A stretch of 64,000 bases of DNA from Oscillospiraceae bacterium (GCA_017473015.1 JAFUNP010000007.1:38223-102222); one strand, 5' to 3'; positions 18,837 through 27,524 are shown, numbered from the stretch's first letter. The notes: generated from the letters alone by a model not told the origin. Translations and numbers: made by a program.

Positions 18837-19574
18837 GTGAATGTACTTATAAAACTGGCCTATGATGGCACAGACTACTGCGGTTTTCAGATACAGGATG
18901 ATGTGCCCACAGTGTTTGGAGTGTTTCAGGATGCTCTGGTGAAAATACTGGGCCACACCACTGATATAAAAGGCTGTTCCAGAACAGACAGCGGTGTTCA
19001 TGCAAAGGAATTCTGCCTCAGCTTTAAAACTGAAAAGCAGCTGAATCTTCACCGCCTGCCCCTGGCACTGAATGCCAATCTTCCGGCAGACATCCGAGTG
19101 AAAGAAGCGCTGCAGGTTGAGGACGATTTCCACGCCCGTTATTCATCAAAAGGCAAAGAGTACACATACTATATACTCAACAGCCATATTGATGACCCTT
19201 TTACGAATAAATACTATTATAAAGTGGCCACACCACTTGATGCTGAACGGATGCACCGGGCAGCACAGCACTATGTGGGTACCCATGATTTCCGTTCGTT
19301 TATGGCGGCAAAATCAAAAATTACTGACTGTGTGCGCACAGTCTATTCTGCCCGTGTGGAAAGGGAAGGGAATATGATAAAGTTTATCGTGTCCGCTGAC
19401 GGCTACCTGTACAATATGGTACGCATTATGGTGGGTACTCTGTTGGATGTGGGCAAAGGCATCACCACACCGGACCATGTGCAGCAGGTTATCGCCGCCA
19501 CCGACAGGTTACGGGCCGGTGCCACAGTCCCACCTCAGGGCCTGTTTCTGACAAAAGTGTTTTATGATTTATAG
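18837..19574 (+). CDS. truA: tRNA pseudouridine(38-40) synthase
   Basis: Isomerises uridine in the tRNA anticodon arm. 245 residues starting at GTG 18837, one base after the ecfT stop. The catalytic Asp is in GCSRTDSGVHA (Asp51). Substrate-binding and C-terminal motifs RIMVGTLLDVGKG are present. Location after ecfA1-ecfA2-ecfT is the standard Firmicutes order. The stop is followed by two hairpins. Confidence 0.96.
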   Translation: MNVLIKLAYDGTDYCGFQIQDDVPTVFGVFQDALVKILGHTTDIKGCSRTDSGVHAKEFCLSFKTEKQLNLHRLPLALNANLPADIRVKEALQVEDDFHARYSSKGKEYTYYILNSHIDDPFTNKYYYKVATPLDAERMHRAAQHYVGTHDFRSFMAAKSKITDCVRTVYSARVEREGNMIKFIVSADGYLYNMVRIMVGTLLDVGKGITTPDHVQQVIAATDRLRAGATVPPQGLFLTKVFYDL

Positions 19575-19581
19575 TAGAAAA

Positions 19582-19620
19582 AACGCTGAAAGCGTTGTTA
19601 CTTTTGAGACCAAAAGTAAC
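19582..19620 (+). terminator. Double hairpin after truA
   Basis: AACGCTgaaAGCGTT followed directly by GTTACTTTTGagacCAAAAGTAAC. No T run follows, so it may be a repeat-derived structure that also ends the operon. Confidence 0.5.
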
Positions 19621-19630
19621 CAAAAGTCCC

Positions 19631-19783
19631 GGGGGTAAGCGTAGCGCCAGAGCGGTTCGTCTGAAAGACGAAACACGAGTTAGTCCTTGCGAGTGTAGCG
19701 GGGCGACTCGCCCATGCCTTGCCGCGGTGACGCATGGCGGCATGATGGCTGCGCCATCACCGGCGTAAGCTACGCTTAACCCC
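19631..19783. repeat. Hairpin block bounded by inverted repeats
   Basis: The ends are near-perfect inverted repeats: GGGGGTAAGCGTAGC (19631-19645) and GCTACGCTTAACCCC (19769-19783), 14 of 15 matching. Inside are smaller palindromes such as TTCGTCtgaaaGACGAA and GATGGctgCGCCATC. Non-coding, with composition unlike flanking genes. It abuts copy B of the dispersed element. Confidence 0.7.
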
Positions 19784-19930
19784 AACGCGGAATATGTACA
19801 TAACTGCCTTACATACTACAGCGCTACTGCACGCAATTCCGCGTGCACCGCGCACAAATGTTTATTATATTATCGGCAAATACATATTTATATAAGGCGG
19901 GCGTTGCACCCCGCCATTCCACCACCCCGC
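19784..19930. repeat. Dispersed ~145-bp element, copy B
   Basis: Second copy of the element at 13825-13969, with the same start (AACGCGGAATATGTACATAA) and end (CCACCCCGC). It diverges mostly in the AT-rich middle. Followed immediately by a GTAGGGGAC hairpin. Confidence 0.8.
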
Positions 19931-19957
19931 GTAGGGGACGATGCCCTCATCGTCCCG
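19931..19957. repeat. GTAGGGGAC-type palindromic repeat
   Basis: GTAGG followed by GGACGATgccctcATCGTCC, a 7-bp hairpin. Same family as the four units at 25029-25165 and the one at 46207-46232. Confidence 0.75.
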
Positions 19958-20004
19958 TATATGTATCAAAATAAAATGGCTGACCACAGCCCAAAGGATT
20001 TTTA

Positions 20005-21180
20005 ATGAGTGAAAAAAGGATAAGCCGTAAAGAACTGGCAAAACAGAACAGAAAAAAGAATAAAAGACGCAAAAACCTGCGTACACTGATGATAGTTGCC
20101 ATCACTGCGGTGCTGGTATATATCACCGGTATATATGGTGCGTCACTGGCTTATCTGGGCGATTTTGTGGCCAGCGGCATGACCTATCTGCAAATAGGCA
20201 AGGGTTTCCCTGTGGAGGATGATTTTTCCACCTTTCTTCAGGGCGGCAATATGGGCAGCGGCCTGGCTGTGCTGACACAGGACAGCTTTCTGGTGTACTC
20301 TCCCACCGGTAAAAATGTTTTCAGCTACAGCCATTCTATGCAGAACCCTGCCATGGATTCATCAGAAAACAGGGCGGTCATATATGAACGCAACCGGACA
20401 TCTCTGAAAATAGCTAATAATCACAATATTCTTTTTCACAAGGAAATGTCAAACAGTATTATCCACGCAGATATTTCCGACTCCAACCGCGTAGCAGTTA
20501 CCACCCGTTCCGACAGCTACAATGGAGAAGTGACTGTATACAACTACAATATGGAGGAGCGATTTGTGTGGTACTGTGCCCGGGGTTTCCCTGTGTACAG
20601 TGTGCTGTCTGACAGCGGCAGAACCATGGCTGTCTGCGCAGTGCAGACTGTAAACGGTCTGCTGCAAAGCGATATTTACGTTATAGATGCAGCCAAAGGC
20701 CGGGAAAAATTCACAGTTTCCGGCGGCGCATACCCGCATAAAATAATTTTTATTGATGATGACAATATGTTGGTAGCCTATTCTGACAGACTGGTTATCT
20801 ACAACACACGGTCCGGTGAGATACGGGCCACATACCGGCCTGGCGTCGGCAGCCTGCTGGCTGTGGAAAACGCCTCGCCTTATATCGCCGCTACCTTTGG
20901 CGGCTATACCGGAGGCCAGACATCTTATACTGTTCTGCTGTCCCGGACTTTTGAAGAAAAATTAAAGCTTGAAATACCTGAAAGAGTAAAGGATTTGTCA
21001 CTGTCACACTCCAGACTGTATATACTGGGAGAAGAAAATCTGTACGAATACGACTATGCTGCCACACTGCTGAACACTGTGTATACTGGCAGCCTTACTC
21101 ACGGTCTGGTCACATGGAACGGTACAATCCTGATGGATTCCACTGCACTGACAAAGGTGGAAAAAACAAAAAGTAGGTGA
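20005..21180 (+). CDS. DUF5711-like membrane-anchored protein
   Basis: A 391-residue protein with a very basic N-terminus (residues 1-27), one transmembrane segment (about 28-48) and a large extracytoplasmic part of alternating short beta strands that looks like a beta-propeller. I believe it belongs to the DUF5711 group of Clostridia; function unknown. RBS AAGGAT lies upstream of the ATG. The stop overlaps the region of the CvpA start, indicating co-transcription with cvpA-like and clpE. Confidence 0.7.
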   Translation: MSEKRISRKELAKQNRKKNKRRKNLRTLMIVAITAVLVYITGIYGASLAYLGDFVASGMTYLQIGKGFPVEDDFSTFLQGGNMGSGLAVLTQDSFLVYSPTGKNVFSYSHSMQNPAMDSSENRAVIYERNRTSLKIANNHNILFHKEMSNSIIHADISDSNRVAVTTRSDSYNGEVTVYNYNMEERFVWYCARGFPVYSVLSDSGRTMAVCAVQTVNGLLQSDIYVIDAAKGREKFTVSGGAYPHKIIFIDDDNMLVAYSDRLVIYNTRSGEIRATYRPGVGSLLAVENASPYIAATFGGYTGGQTSYTVLLSRTFEEKLKLEIPERVKDLSLSHSRLYILGEENLYEYDYAATLLNTVYTGSLTHGLVTWNGTILMDSTALTKVEKTKSR

Positions 21181-21185
21181 TAAAC

Positions 21186-21881
21186 ATGACAGATACAGCT
21201 ATGATTATTGATATTATTTTTCTGGCTGTACTTTTGATAACTGCTATCCGTGCCTGGATAGACGGCTTTTTTACATCTGTAATCAGGCTTGCCGGCACAT
21301 TGGGCAGCGTGTTTGCCGGGTGGTATGTTTCACAGAATTACACCGGCTATATATTCGAAAATTATCTCCGCCGGCCTCTCACAGAACGCGCTTACAACTT
21401 TCTTGTACAGGCCAGCCGGGACATAGATATAAAAACAGCTCTTTCATCAGTCATTGGTAACTGGCCCCAGGATTTTCTGGATACAGTGCTGGTAAAAGCT
21501 GAGGAAGTAATGGCACAGATTCTGGTGCCTACCATGGATTCTGCAGTTTACCTGGTGAATGAATTTATCGCACCTGTGGTTACAGCATGCCTGTCCATAG
21601 TGCTGTTTCTGGTGTGCTTTGCCGCCGTGCGTATAGTATGCTCACTGCTGGCTGGTATGTTTAAAACAGTGAACAAAGTACCTGTACTGGGTACAGCCAA
21701 TCGTATGGCAGGTTTTGCCAGCGGTCTGGTAATCGGCTGTGTAAATATCATATTATTATCATTTTTACTCAGTATAATAGTGATTGTTACAGGGGACTCT
21801 CTCTCATTTCTCAATGCAGAGATTATCGCCGCAAGCCGCGTAATGGCGGTCACATCGGCGCTGAACCCCTTTTTACCATAA
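21186..21881 (+). CDS. CvpA family membrane protein
   Basis: 231 residues with four hydrophobic segments and the N-terminal pattern DIIFLAVLLITAIRAWIDGF, typical of CvpA-like proteins (named for colicin V production; in other bacteria linked to envelope stress). Start ATG 21186 has AGGTGA 5 bases upstream; a GTG at 21177 overlapping the upstream stop is possible. Sits between DUF5711-like and clpE in a likely operon. Confidence 0.78.
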   Translation: MTDTAMIIDIIFLAVLLITAIRAWIDGFFTSVIRLAGTLGSVFAGWYVSQNYTGYIFENYLRRPLTERAYNFLVQASRDIDIKTALSSVIGNWPQDFLDTVLVKAEEVMAQILVPTMDSAVYLVNEFIAPVVTACLSIVLFLVCFAAVRIVCSLLAGMFKTVNKVPVLGTANRMAGFASGLVIGCVNIILLSFLLSIIVIVTGDSLSFLNAEIIAASRVMAVTSALNPFLP

Positions 21882-21904
21882 ATTTGTTATAAGGAGATGA
21901 TTTT

Positions 21905-24187
21905 ATGCTTTGTGAAAGATGCAAAAAACGCCCCGCAATGATATACATCCAGTCCAATGAAGGCGGTCAGATGAAAAGTAAAGGTTACTGTCTGACCTGC
22001 GCTAAAGAGCTGGGCATAAAGCCTGTTGATGACATGATGAAAAAAATGGGCATTGATGAAAACGCCCTGAAAGCCATGGAAGAACAGATGGACAGCTTTA
22101 TGAAAGACAATATGGATGAAAATGGTGATTTCAATTTCGCCAACCTCCTGGGCGGCATGGGTATGCCTGGTGAAGATTTTGAAAATGATTACGATGACGA
22201 ATTTGAACAGGGCGGTTCATCCACCATTCCTTTCGGCAAAGATGATGCCAAAGAAGATAAAAAGGATAAAAAGAAAAAGAACAAGCGCAAATTCCTTGAC
22301 CAGTACTGCGAAAACCTTACAAAAAAAGCCAACGAAGGCAAAATCGACAACATTATCGGCAGAAACAATGAAATCTACCGCACTATCCAGATTCTCTGCC
22401 GCCGTCAGAAAAACAACCCTTGCCTTATAGGTGAGGCCGGTGTAGGTAAAACTGCTATCGCAGAAGGCATCGCCTTGAAAATCAGCCGCGGAGAAGTACC
22501 GCAGAAGCTGAAAAACAAAGAAATTTACCTGGTGAATATGACAAACCTGGTGGCAGGCACACAGTTCCGCGGCCAGTTTGAAGCAAGGGTGAAAAGCCTG
22601 ATTGGTGAAGTTAAGGAAAACGGCAATATCATTCTGTTTATTGACGAAATCCACACTATCACCGGTGCAGGCGATTCCGAAGGTGCAATGAATGCAGGCA
22701 ACATCCTGAAACCTGCCCTTTCCCGTGGCGAAATTCAGGTTATAGGTGCTACCACATTCAATGAATACCGCAAATTCATCGAAAAAGATGCTGCTCTGGA
22801 GCGTCGCTTCCAGCCTGTAAAGGTGGAAGAGCCATCAATCAGCGATACTATTGATATTATCTCTGGTGTAAAACAGTATTACGAAGAATACCACCATGTA
22901 CAGGTGCCGCAGAACATTGTGGACCTGACAGTGCGCATGAGTGAAAAATACATCACAGACCGTTTCCTGCCGGACAAAGCAATCGACCTGCTGGACGAAG
23001 CCTGTGCCTGCTGTAACCTGCGCCATACTGAAATCAGCGACTGGCTGATGAAGAAAGAAGAACTGGATGTACTGACCTCCACTCTGGAACAGCTGCAGAA
23101 CGAATCCGCTCCTGATTATGAGCAGATTGCCCATGTACGCCGGAAGATGTTCGGCATAGAGGAAGAAGAAAAACAGCTCAGTGAAAAGGTGAAAAACATT
23201 GCTGTGGAAATCGATGATATCGCAAAGGTTATCCAACTGTGGACCGGTATCAGCGCTGTTAAAGTAAAGGAGAGCGAATTCAACAAAGTTGCAAATCTGG
23301 AAGCAAAACTGAAAGAACATATCAAAGGTCAGGACGAAGCTGTTTCCCTTGTGGCGAAAGCTATCAAGCGCAACCGCGCCGGTATTTCCGGCCGCAACCG
23401 CCCTGCCAGCTTCCTGTTTGTAGGCCCTACAGGTGTGGGTAAAACTGAGCTGGTCAAGCAGCTTGCCAGTCAGCTGTTCGATACAGTTGACCCGCTTATT
23501 CGTTTTGATATGTCTGAGTTTATGGAAAAACATGCAGTTTCCCGTCTGGTTGGCTCACCTCCTGGATATGTAGGCTATGACGAAGCCGGCCAGCTGACAG
23601 AAAAAGTGCGCAGAAAACCATACTCTGTGGTGCTGTTTGACGAAATCGAAAAAGCTCACCCTGATGTTATGAATATCCTGCTGCAAATTCTGGACGAAGG
23701 CAAAATCAACGATGCACAGGGCAGAACAGTAAACTTTGAAAATACTGTTATCGCCATGACATCAAACGCCGGCAGCAGTGACAAAGTAGGCCAGACAGGT
23801 TTTGGCGGAACAGTTGCCGATATGTCCAGAGAAAAGACTATGCGCGCTCTCAACAGTTTCCTCCGTCCTGAATTCCTGGCCCGTATTGACGAAATCGTGG
23901 TGTTTGACCCTCTGAATGAAGAAACACTTACTGATATTGCTGACCTGATGCTGACAGAGTATGTGAAACCAATGCAGCAGAAGGGTATCTCCCTCACATG
24001 GGATAAAGAGGTGCTGTCTCTTATCTGTAAAAAAGCTCAGGGTGGCAAATTCGGCGCCCGTGATATCCGCCGCGTTATCCGCAAGGAAATTGAGGACAAA
24101 ATCGCTGAAATTATTGTGGAACAGCAGGCTGTTTCCACTGTCTATGTGTATACTGACGGTGAAGAAATTGCAGTTACTGCCAAATAA
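21905..24187 (+). CDS. clpE: ATP-dependent protease ATPase ClpE-like
   Basis: A Hsp100 unfoldase that feeds ClpP. Its 760 residues start with a four-cysteine zinc finger (Cys3, Cys6, Cys29, Cys32) in place of the double Clp_N repeats of ClpC, which is the ClpE arrangement. An acidic then Lys-rich linker (about 70-125) precedes AAA module 1 (Walker A GEAGVGKT at 176-183), a middle coiled region, and AAA module 2 (Walker A GPTGVGKT at 507-514). RBS AAGGAG is strong. It ends at a terminator. In Bacillus clpE is CtsR-controlled; I did not find a clear CtsR box near the operon. Confidence 0.9.
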   Translation: MLCERCKKRPAMIYIQSNEGGQMKSKGYCLTCAKELGIKPVDDMMKKMGIDENALKAMEEQMDSFMKDNMDENGDFNFANLLGGMGMPGEDFENDYDDEFEQGGSSTIPFGKDDAKEDKKDKKKKNKRKFLDQYCENLTKKANEGKIDNIIGRNNEIYRTIQILCRRQKNNPCLIGEAGVGKTAIAEGIALKISRGEVPQKLKNKEIYLVNMTNLVAGTQFRGQFEARVKSLIGEVKENGNIILFIDEIHTITGAGDSEGAMNAGNILKPALSRGEIQVIGATTFNEYRKFIEKDAALERRFQPVKVEEPSISDTIDIISGVKQYYEEYHHVQVPQNIVDLTVRMSEKYITDRFLPDKAIDLLDEACACCNLRHTEISDWLMKKEELDVLTSTLEQLQNESAPDYEQIAHVRRKMFGIEEEEKQLSEKVKNIAVEIDDIAKVIQLWTGISAVKVKESEFNKVANLEAKLKEHIKGQDEAVSLVAKAIKRNRAGISGRNRPASFLFVGPTGVGKTELVKQLASQLFDTVDPLIRFDMSEFMEKHAVSRLVGSPPGYVGYDEAGQLTEKVRRKPYSVVLFDEIEKAHPDVMNILLQILDEGKINDAQGRTVNFENTVIAMTSNAGSSDKVGQTGFGGTVADMSREKTMRALNSFLRPEFLARIDEIVVFDPLNEETLTDIADLMLTEYVKPMQQKGISLTWDKEVLSLICKKAQGGKFGARDIRRVIRKEIEDKIAEIIVEQQAVSTVYVYTDGEEIAVTAK

Positions 24188-24212
24188 TTGATATATTAAT
24201 AAATGTATAGCT

Positions 24213-24241
24213 AAACAGGTCGGTTTTACCGGCCTGTTTTG
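24213..24241 (+). terminator. Intrinsic terminator of clpE
   Basis: AACAGGTCGG / CCGGCCTGTT (one wobble pair) with a 5-nt loop and a T run. Confidence 0.85.
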
Positions 24242-24290
24242 TGTATTCTGCTGTTTATTGTAAAAAATAAAAAAAATCATACTGATTTTA

Positions 24291-24319
24291 TTGAAAAATT
24301 CTTTGTTTGGTGGTAGAAT
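24291..24319 (+). promoter_or_regulatory. Promoter of the SipW surface locus
   Basis: TTGAAA, 17-base spacer, TAGAAT with an extended TGG before the -10. It would give a leader of about 140 bases before the signal peptidase gene. Confidence 0.75.
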
Positions 24320-24334
24320 AAAGTGAATACATAT

Positions 24335-24371
24335 GAAACGCAGTACTTATTTTTATAAGTATTGCTGTTTC
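24335..24371 (+). promoter_or_regulatory. Strong leader hairpin upstream of sipW
   Basis: GAAAC plus GCAGTACTTAT pairs with ATAAGTATTGC plus GTTTC around a TTTT loop: 16 pairs with one wobble and a single bulged T. No T run follows, so it is more likely a regulatory or stabilising element than a terminator. Confidence 0.65.
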
Positions 24372-24392
24372 TCGTCATAAACAAGCGAATAT

Positions 24393-24423
24393 TTATGCAT
24401 AAAAATACCGTATTTATGCATAA
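24393..24423. promoter_or_regulatory. Twin palindromes TTATGCATAA, possible operator pair
   Basis: The perfect 10-bp palindrome occurs at 24393-24402 and 24414-24423, exactly 21 bp apart, each within a longer TATTTATGCATAA repeat. Two helical turns of spacing suits cooperative binding by a dimeric regulator. They lie downstream of the predicted -10, so binding would block elongation or serve another promoter. Confidence 0.5.
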
Positions 24424-24465
24424 TACTTCAATTTAATTAATTTGTTTCGAAAGGCAAAAAGCTGA

Positions 24466-25011
24466 ATGATAAATTCAATCAAAAAACTGTGGGATATGTT
24501 TACAACACTTTTAGTGTTGGTAGTAGTTGTGCTGGCGATACTTTTGGTGGGTATGCGCTTTGCAGGTTTTCAGGTGTTTACAGTTCTCTCAGGCTCGATG
24601 GAGCCTGCATACCACACAGGTTCTGTAATATATGTAAAGGAAGTTGATTACACCACCCTTCAGCCAGGGGATGTTATCACCTTTATGATAAGTGAAGATA
24701 TGGTGGCTACCCACCGTATTGTAGGTGTTGTACCTGATGATGAGGACCCCTCAGTTCTCCGCTACCGCACCAAAGGTGATGCCAACGATGCCGAAGACGG
24801 CACACTGGTCCACTACAAAAATATAATCGGTTCTCCGGTGTTCACTATTCCTTATCTGGGGTATGTGGCCAGTTATATCCAGAACCCTCCCGGCTCTTAC
24901 ATAGCCATCGCCGGCGCAGCATTTATCCTTATGCTGTCCTTCCTGCCGGACCTTTTCGCCAAAGATGATGACGAAGAAGAAAAATCAGACAAAAAAGTTT
25001 TCAAAGCCTGA
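24466..25011 (+). CDS. sipW: SipW-type signal peptidase I
   Basis: A 181-residue membrane protease of the ER/archaeal type. An N-terminal membrane helix (about 13-30) is followed by the catalytic Ser in LSGSMEP (Ser44) and by His83 in ATHRI in place of the Lys of classical SipS-type enzymes. A C-terminal helix (about 144-165) and acidic tail follow. In Bacillus SipW processes TasA and TapA; here seven proteins with matching signal regions follow, which makes the substrate assignment strong. The gene sits 417 bases ahead of the first of them. Confidence 0.9.
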   Translation: MINSIKKLWDMFTTLLVLVVVVLAILLVGMRFAGFQVFTVLSGSMEPAYHTGSVIYVKEVDYTTLQPGDVITFMISEDMVATHRIVGVVPDDEDPSVLRYRTKGDANDAEDGTLVHYKNIIGSPVFTIPYLGYVASYIQNPPGSYIAIAGAAFILMLSFLPDLFAKDDDEEEKSDKKVFKA

Positions 25012-25028
25012 TTCCCCCTCTCTCCAAC

Positions 25029-25165
25029 GTAGGGGCGATTCACGAATCGCCCGGTTACAACCCCACGTAGGGGACGATGCCCATATCGTCCCGTTGACAA
25101 ACATCGCGTAGGGGACGGGTTCCCCGTCCCGAATACCCTTTGTAGGGAATGGTCTTGACCGTTCC
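25029..25165. repeat. Four tandem GTAGGG-type palindromic repeats
   Basis: Units at 25029-25053, 25067-25093, 25108-25131 and 25142-25165. Each opens with GTAGGG and closes with a self-complementary hairpin, but the hairpin sequence differs: GGCGATtcacgaATCGCC, GGACGATgcccatATCGTCC, GGACGGgttcCCCGTCC and GGAATGGTcttgACCGTTCC. Sequence changes are compensated so that pairing is kept. Confidence 0.8.
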
Positions 25166-25400
25166 ACAAAATCAATCCCACACCAATGGGACCCAAATTT
25201 GAATAAGAAATGTTTTGCATCGCCGCCCCGGTGAATGCGAACTGGAAAACCCGCATGGCTTTGCATGCCGCCCGCCGTAGTTCTGCGCCGTCCCGCAGGA
25301 CGGAAAGCACTTCTCCACAGGGCACGCAGAACACGCAGACACAGGCGGGCGCACCATTCAATCTCATGGCAACGCTGTGCGAAATATTCTTAGAATAAAA
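25166..25400. repeat. GC-rich non-coding spacer before the TasA-like array
   Basis: GC-rich and unlike the AT-rich genes that follow. Contains CGTCCcgcaGGACG and other small palindromes. A 62-codon frame (25210-25398) has no RBS and a low-complexity protein, so I treat the stretch as repeat-derived spacer. It may hold a promoter near its AT-rich 3' end. Confidence 0.45.
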
Positions 25401-25428
25401 ATATATCTTATAGAAAGGAAAAACAAAA

Positions 25429-26079
25429 ATGAAAAAAGCAAAAAAAGTGCTGGCATTATTCCTTGCAGCAGTAATGCTGGTATGCACAACAGTAGCAGCA
25501 ACAGTTGCTTACCTGACATCACAGACTGAAATTGTGAACAATACATTCACAGTCGGTAATGTTGTAATCACACTTGACGAAGAAGATGTTGATAAAGACA
25601 AAGTGACAGCAGATAACAACACAGATCACAACAATGGTCAGCAGCGTGACCGTGCAAATGTGTATCATCTGATGCCTGGTAAGTCTTATGACAAAGATCC
25701 AACAGTATGGGTAGAGGCAAACAGTGAGAATTGTTATGTATATGTAAAAGTTGTAAACAATATTGCAGGTATTGAAGCAACTGATGCTACAACTATTGCA
25801 CAGCAGATGGCGGCAAAAGGTTGGAAATCTCTTGGTGTAGAAAATGTTTACTACTATGAAAAAGTTGTTGAAAAATCAACAGAAGACCAGGGTCTTGTTG
25901 TATTTGAAAACTTCAAAATTACTGGTAGTATCACAAATACTGAACTTGCTAAATATGCAACTACAACAGATGCAGATGATACAAACTTCATTAAAGTAGA
26001 AGCTTATGCTGTTCAGGCAGAAGGATTTGACACAGCTACTGCTGCATGGGAAGCAGCATCTGCTACTTGGAAAATCTAA
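25429..26079 (+). CDS. SipW-dependent TasA/CalY-like protein 1
   Basis: A 216-residue secreted protein. A Lys-rich start and hydrophobic core (7-24) lead to the SipW-type cleavage region AATVAYLTS, then NNTFTVGNVVITLDEE, the opening strand of TasA/CalY folds. A PGKSYDKDPTVWV segment matches the PG-x4-KDP motif of the other array members and of TasA. It ends with the array-wide motif AYAVQAEGF...AW. RBS GAAAGGA lies before the ATG. Likely a structural subunit or accessory of a surface fibre; exact role unknown. Confidence 0.85.
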   Translation: MKKAKKVLALFLAAVMLVCTTVAATVAYLTSQTEIVNNTFTVGNVVITLDEEDVDKDKVTADNNTDHNNGQQRDRANVYHLMPGKSYDKDPTVWVEANSENCYVYVKVVNNIAGIEATDATTIAQQMAAKGWKSLGVENVYYYEKVVEKSTEDQGLVVFENFKITGSITNTELAKYATTTDADDTNFIKVEAYAVQAEGFDTATAAWEAASATWKI

Positions 26080-26110
26080 ATGAAATAAATCCGAAAGGAG
26101 ATAATTATTT

Positions 26111-26824
26111 ATGAAAAAGAAATCAATTGCACTTCTTATGGCAGTAGTAATGTTGTTTGGTGTAACGGTTGGTGCAACTATCGCATGGCTGACATCAACT
26201 ACTGGTACTGTAACTAATACATTTACAGTAGGTAACATTGAAATAACATTAGACGAAAGTCTTGTAGATAACTACGGTGAAAAATATCTCATATCAAATG
26301 CAGATGATACAAACAGAAACGGTGTTATTGAATCAACAGAAATTGCAGCTAAAGGTGAGGATTATGTAGAGACTCCCGCAGATCCAAACACAATGGCGAA
26401 TGCAACACGTGTAATGGAAAATGACTACAAACTGATTCCAGGTCACACTTATATCAAAGACCCTACAGTACACGTATCTGCTGACAGTGAAGATTGTTTC
26501 GTATTTGTTAAGGTTGTTGATGATATTGCTAATATAGAAGCAGCAAAAACAATCGAAACACAGATGCTTGAAAAAGGCTGGGAAAAAGTTTCCGGTGAAG
26601 AAAATGTTTGGTATTGGACAGCCGATGCCGATGCTACAACAATAACAACTAAACCAGTTGCAGTAGAAGCTGGTACAAATATTGCAGTTTTCGATACTTT
26701 TACACTTACAGATGGTGCAGATGTTGCAGCTTATGAAAATAAAACAATTGTAATTAATGCATATGCAATCCAGGTTGATGGTCTTACAGATGCTACACCT
26801 GAAGATATTTGGGCAAACTTTTAA
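26111..26824 (+). CDS. SipW-dependent TasA/CalY-like protein 2, EF-hand loop
   Basis: 237 residues. Signal region ends GATIAWLTSTT, followed by TNTFTVGNIEITLDE. Residues 66-77 (DTNRNGVIESTE) form a canonical 12-residue EF-hand loop: D1, N3, N5, G6, I8, E12. Then LIPGHTYIKDPTVHV, and a C-terminus with AYAIQVDGL...IW. RBS AAAGGAG. The calcium loop lies between the first strand and the PG-KDP motif, a position where protein 1 has a different acidic insert. Confidence 0.85.
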   Translation: MKKKSIALLMAVVMLFGVTVGATIAWLTSTTGTVTNTFTVGNIEITLDESLVDNYGEKYLISNADDTNRNGVIESTEIAAKGEDYVETPADPNTMANATRVMENDYKLIPGHTYIKDPTVHVSADSEDCFVFVKVVDDIANIEAAKTIETQMLEKGWEKVSGEENVWYWTADADATTITTKPVAVEAGTNIAVFDTFTLTDGADVAAYENKTIVINAYAIQVDGLTDATPEDIWANF

Positions 26825-26845
26825 TCTTGACAGGAGACTACAAAA

Positions 26846-27499
26846 ATGAAAAAGAAATCAATAGCACTACTTATGGCAGTAGTAATGATCTTCGGTGCAG
26901 TTGGAGCTACTCTTGCTTGGTTAAAAGACAGTACTACAGAAGTAGTTAATACTTTTACATATGGCGATATTAACATAGAACTTGATGAAGCCGATTCAGA
27001 TAATGATACAGATGATTCCGATGTAACAGTACCGGGTAGAGATAAAAATAATGAATATAAAATGCTTCCAGGTGCAACTATCGCTAAAGACCCAAAAGTT
27101 TGGGTAAAAGACGGAAGTGAAGCTTGCTGGCTGTTCGTTGAAATCACAAAATCAACATCACCAAACTTTGACGATTATATGACTTTTGAGATTGCCGATG
27201 GTTGGGATCTTGTTGAAACAAATGGTAATATATCTGTTTATTCTCGTTCCGTAGCATCTCTTGTAGAATCAACTGCAGATGAAAGTTTCGCTGTTCTTAA
27301 GAATGACCAGGTATCAGTAAAAGAAACTGTAACAAAAGCTGATTTTGAGGCACTTGATGCTGATAAGAATGGTACTGTAGAAAAAGATGAACTTCCAACC
27401 CTGACATTTAAAGCATACGCTGTACAGAGTGCAAATCTTAAATTAGCTGATGGCACAGGAGTAACTACAGCAGCACAGGCTTGGACACTTGCAAAATAA
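26846..27499 (+). CDS. SipW-dependent TasA/CalY-like protein 3, EF-hand loop
   Basis: 217 residues, with the same first 14 residues as protein 2 except one, so these two signal peptides are recent duplicates. Cleavage region GATLAWLKDST, then VNTFTYGDINIELDE. MLPGATIAKDPKVWV carries the PG-KDP motif. Residues 171-182 (DADKNGTVEKDE) match the EF-hand consensus at every metal position, here near the C-terminus rather than the N-terminus. Ends AYAVQSANL...AW. RBS ACAGGAG. It starts 21 bases after protein 2. Confidence 0.85.
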   Translation: MKKKSIALLMAVVMIFGAVGATLAWLKDSTTEVVNTFTYGDINIELDEADSDNDTDDSDVTVPGRDKNNEYKMLPGATIAKDPKVWVKDGSEACWLFVEITKSTSPNFDDYMTFEIADGWDLVETNGNISVYSRSVASLVESTADESFAVLKNDQVSVKETVTKADFEALDADKNGTVEKDELPTLTFKAYAVQSANLKLADGTGVTTAAQAWTLAK

Positions 27500-27524
27500 T
27501 ATTTTTTAAAAGGAGAAATCCACT

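Noticed and set aside
24320..24465. A known riboswitch in the sipW leader
   Set aside because: I could not match c-di-GMP, SAM, glycine or other common riboswitch cores; only the hairpin and palindromes are supported.
25029..25165. Possible CRISPR array
   Set aside because: Repeats are only about 25 bases, each self-complementary and different in sequence; spacing is 10-15 bases, too short for spacers; no cas genes are present.
25210..25398. A 62-codon frame in the GC-rich spacer
   Set aside because: No ribosome-binding site, basic low-complexity protein, and located in repeat-like DNA.
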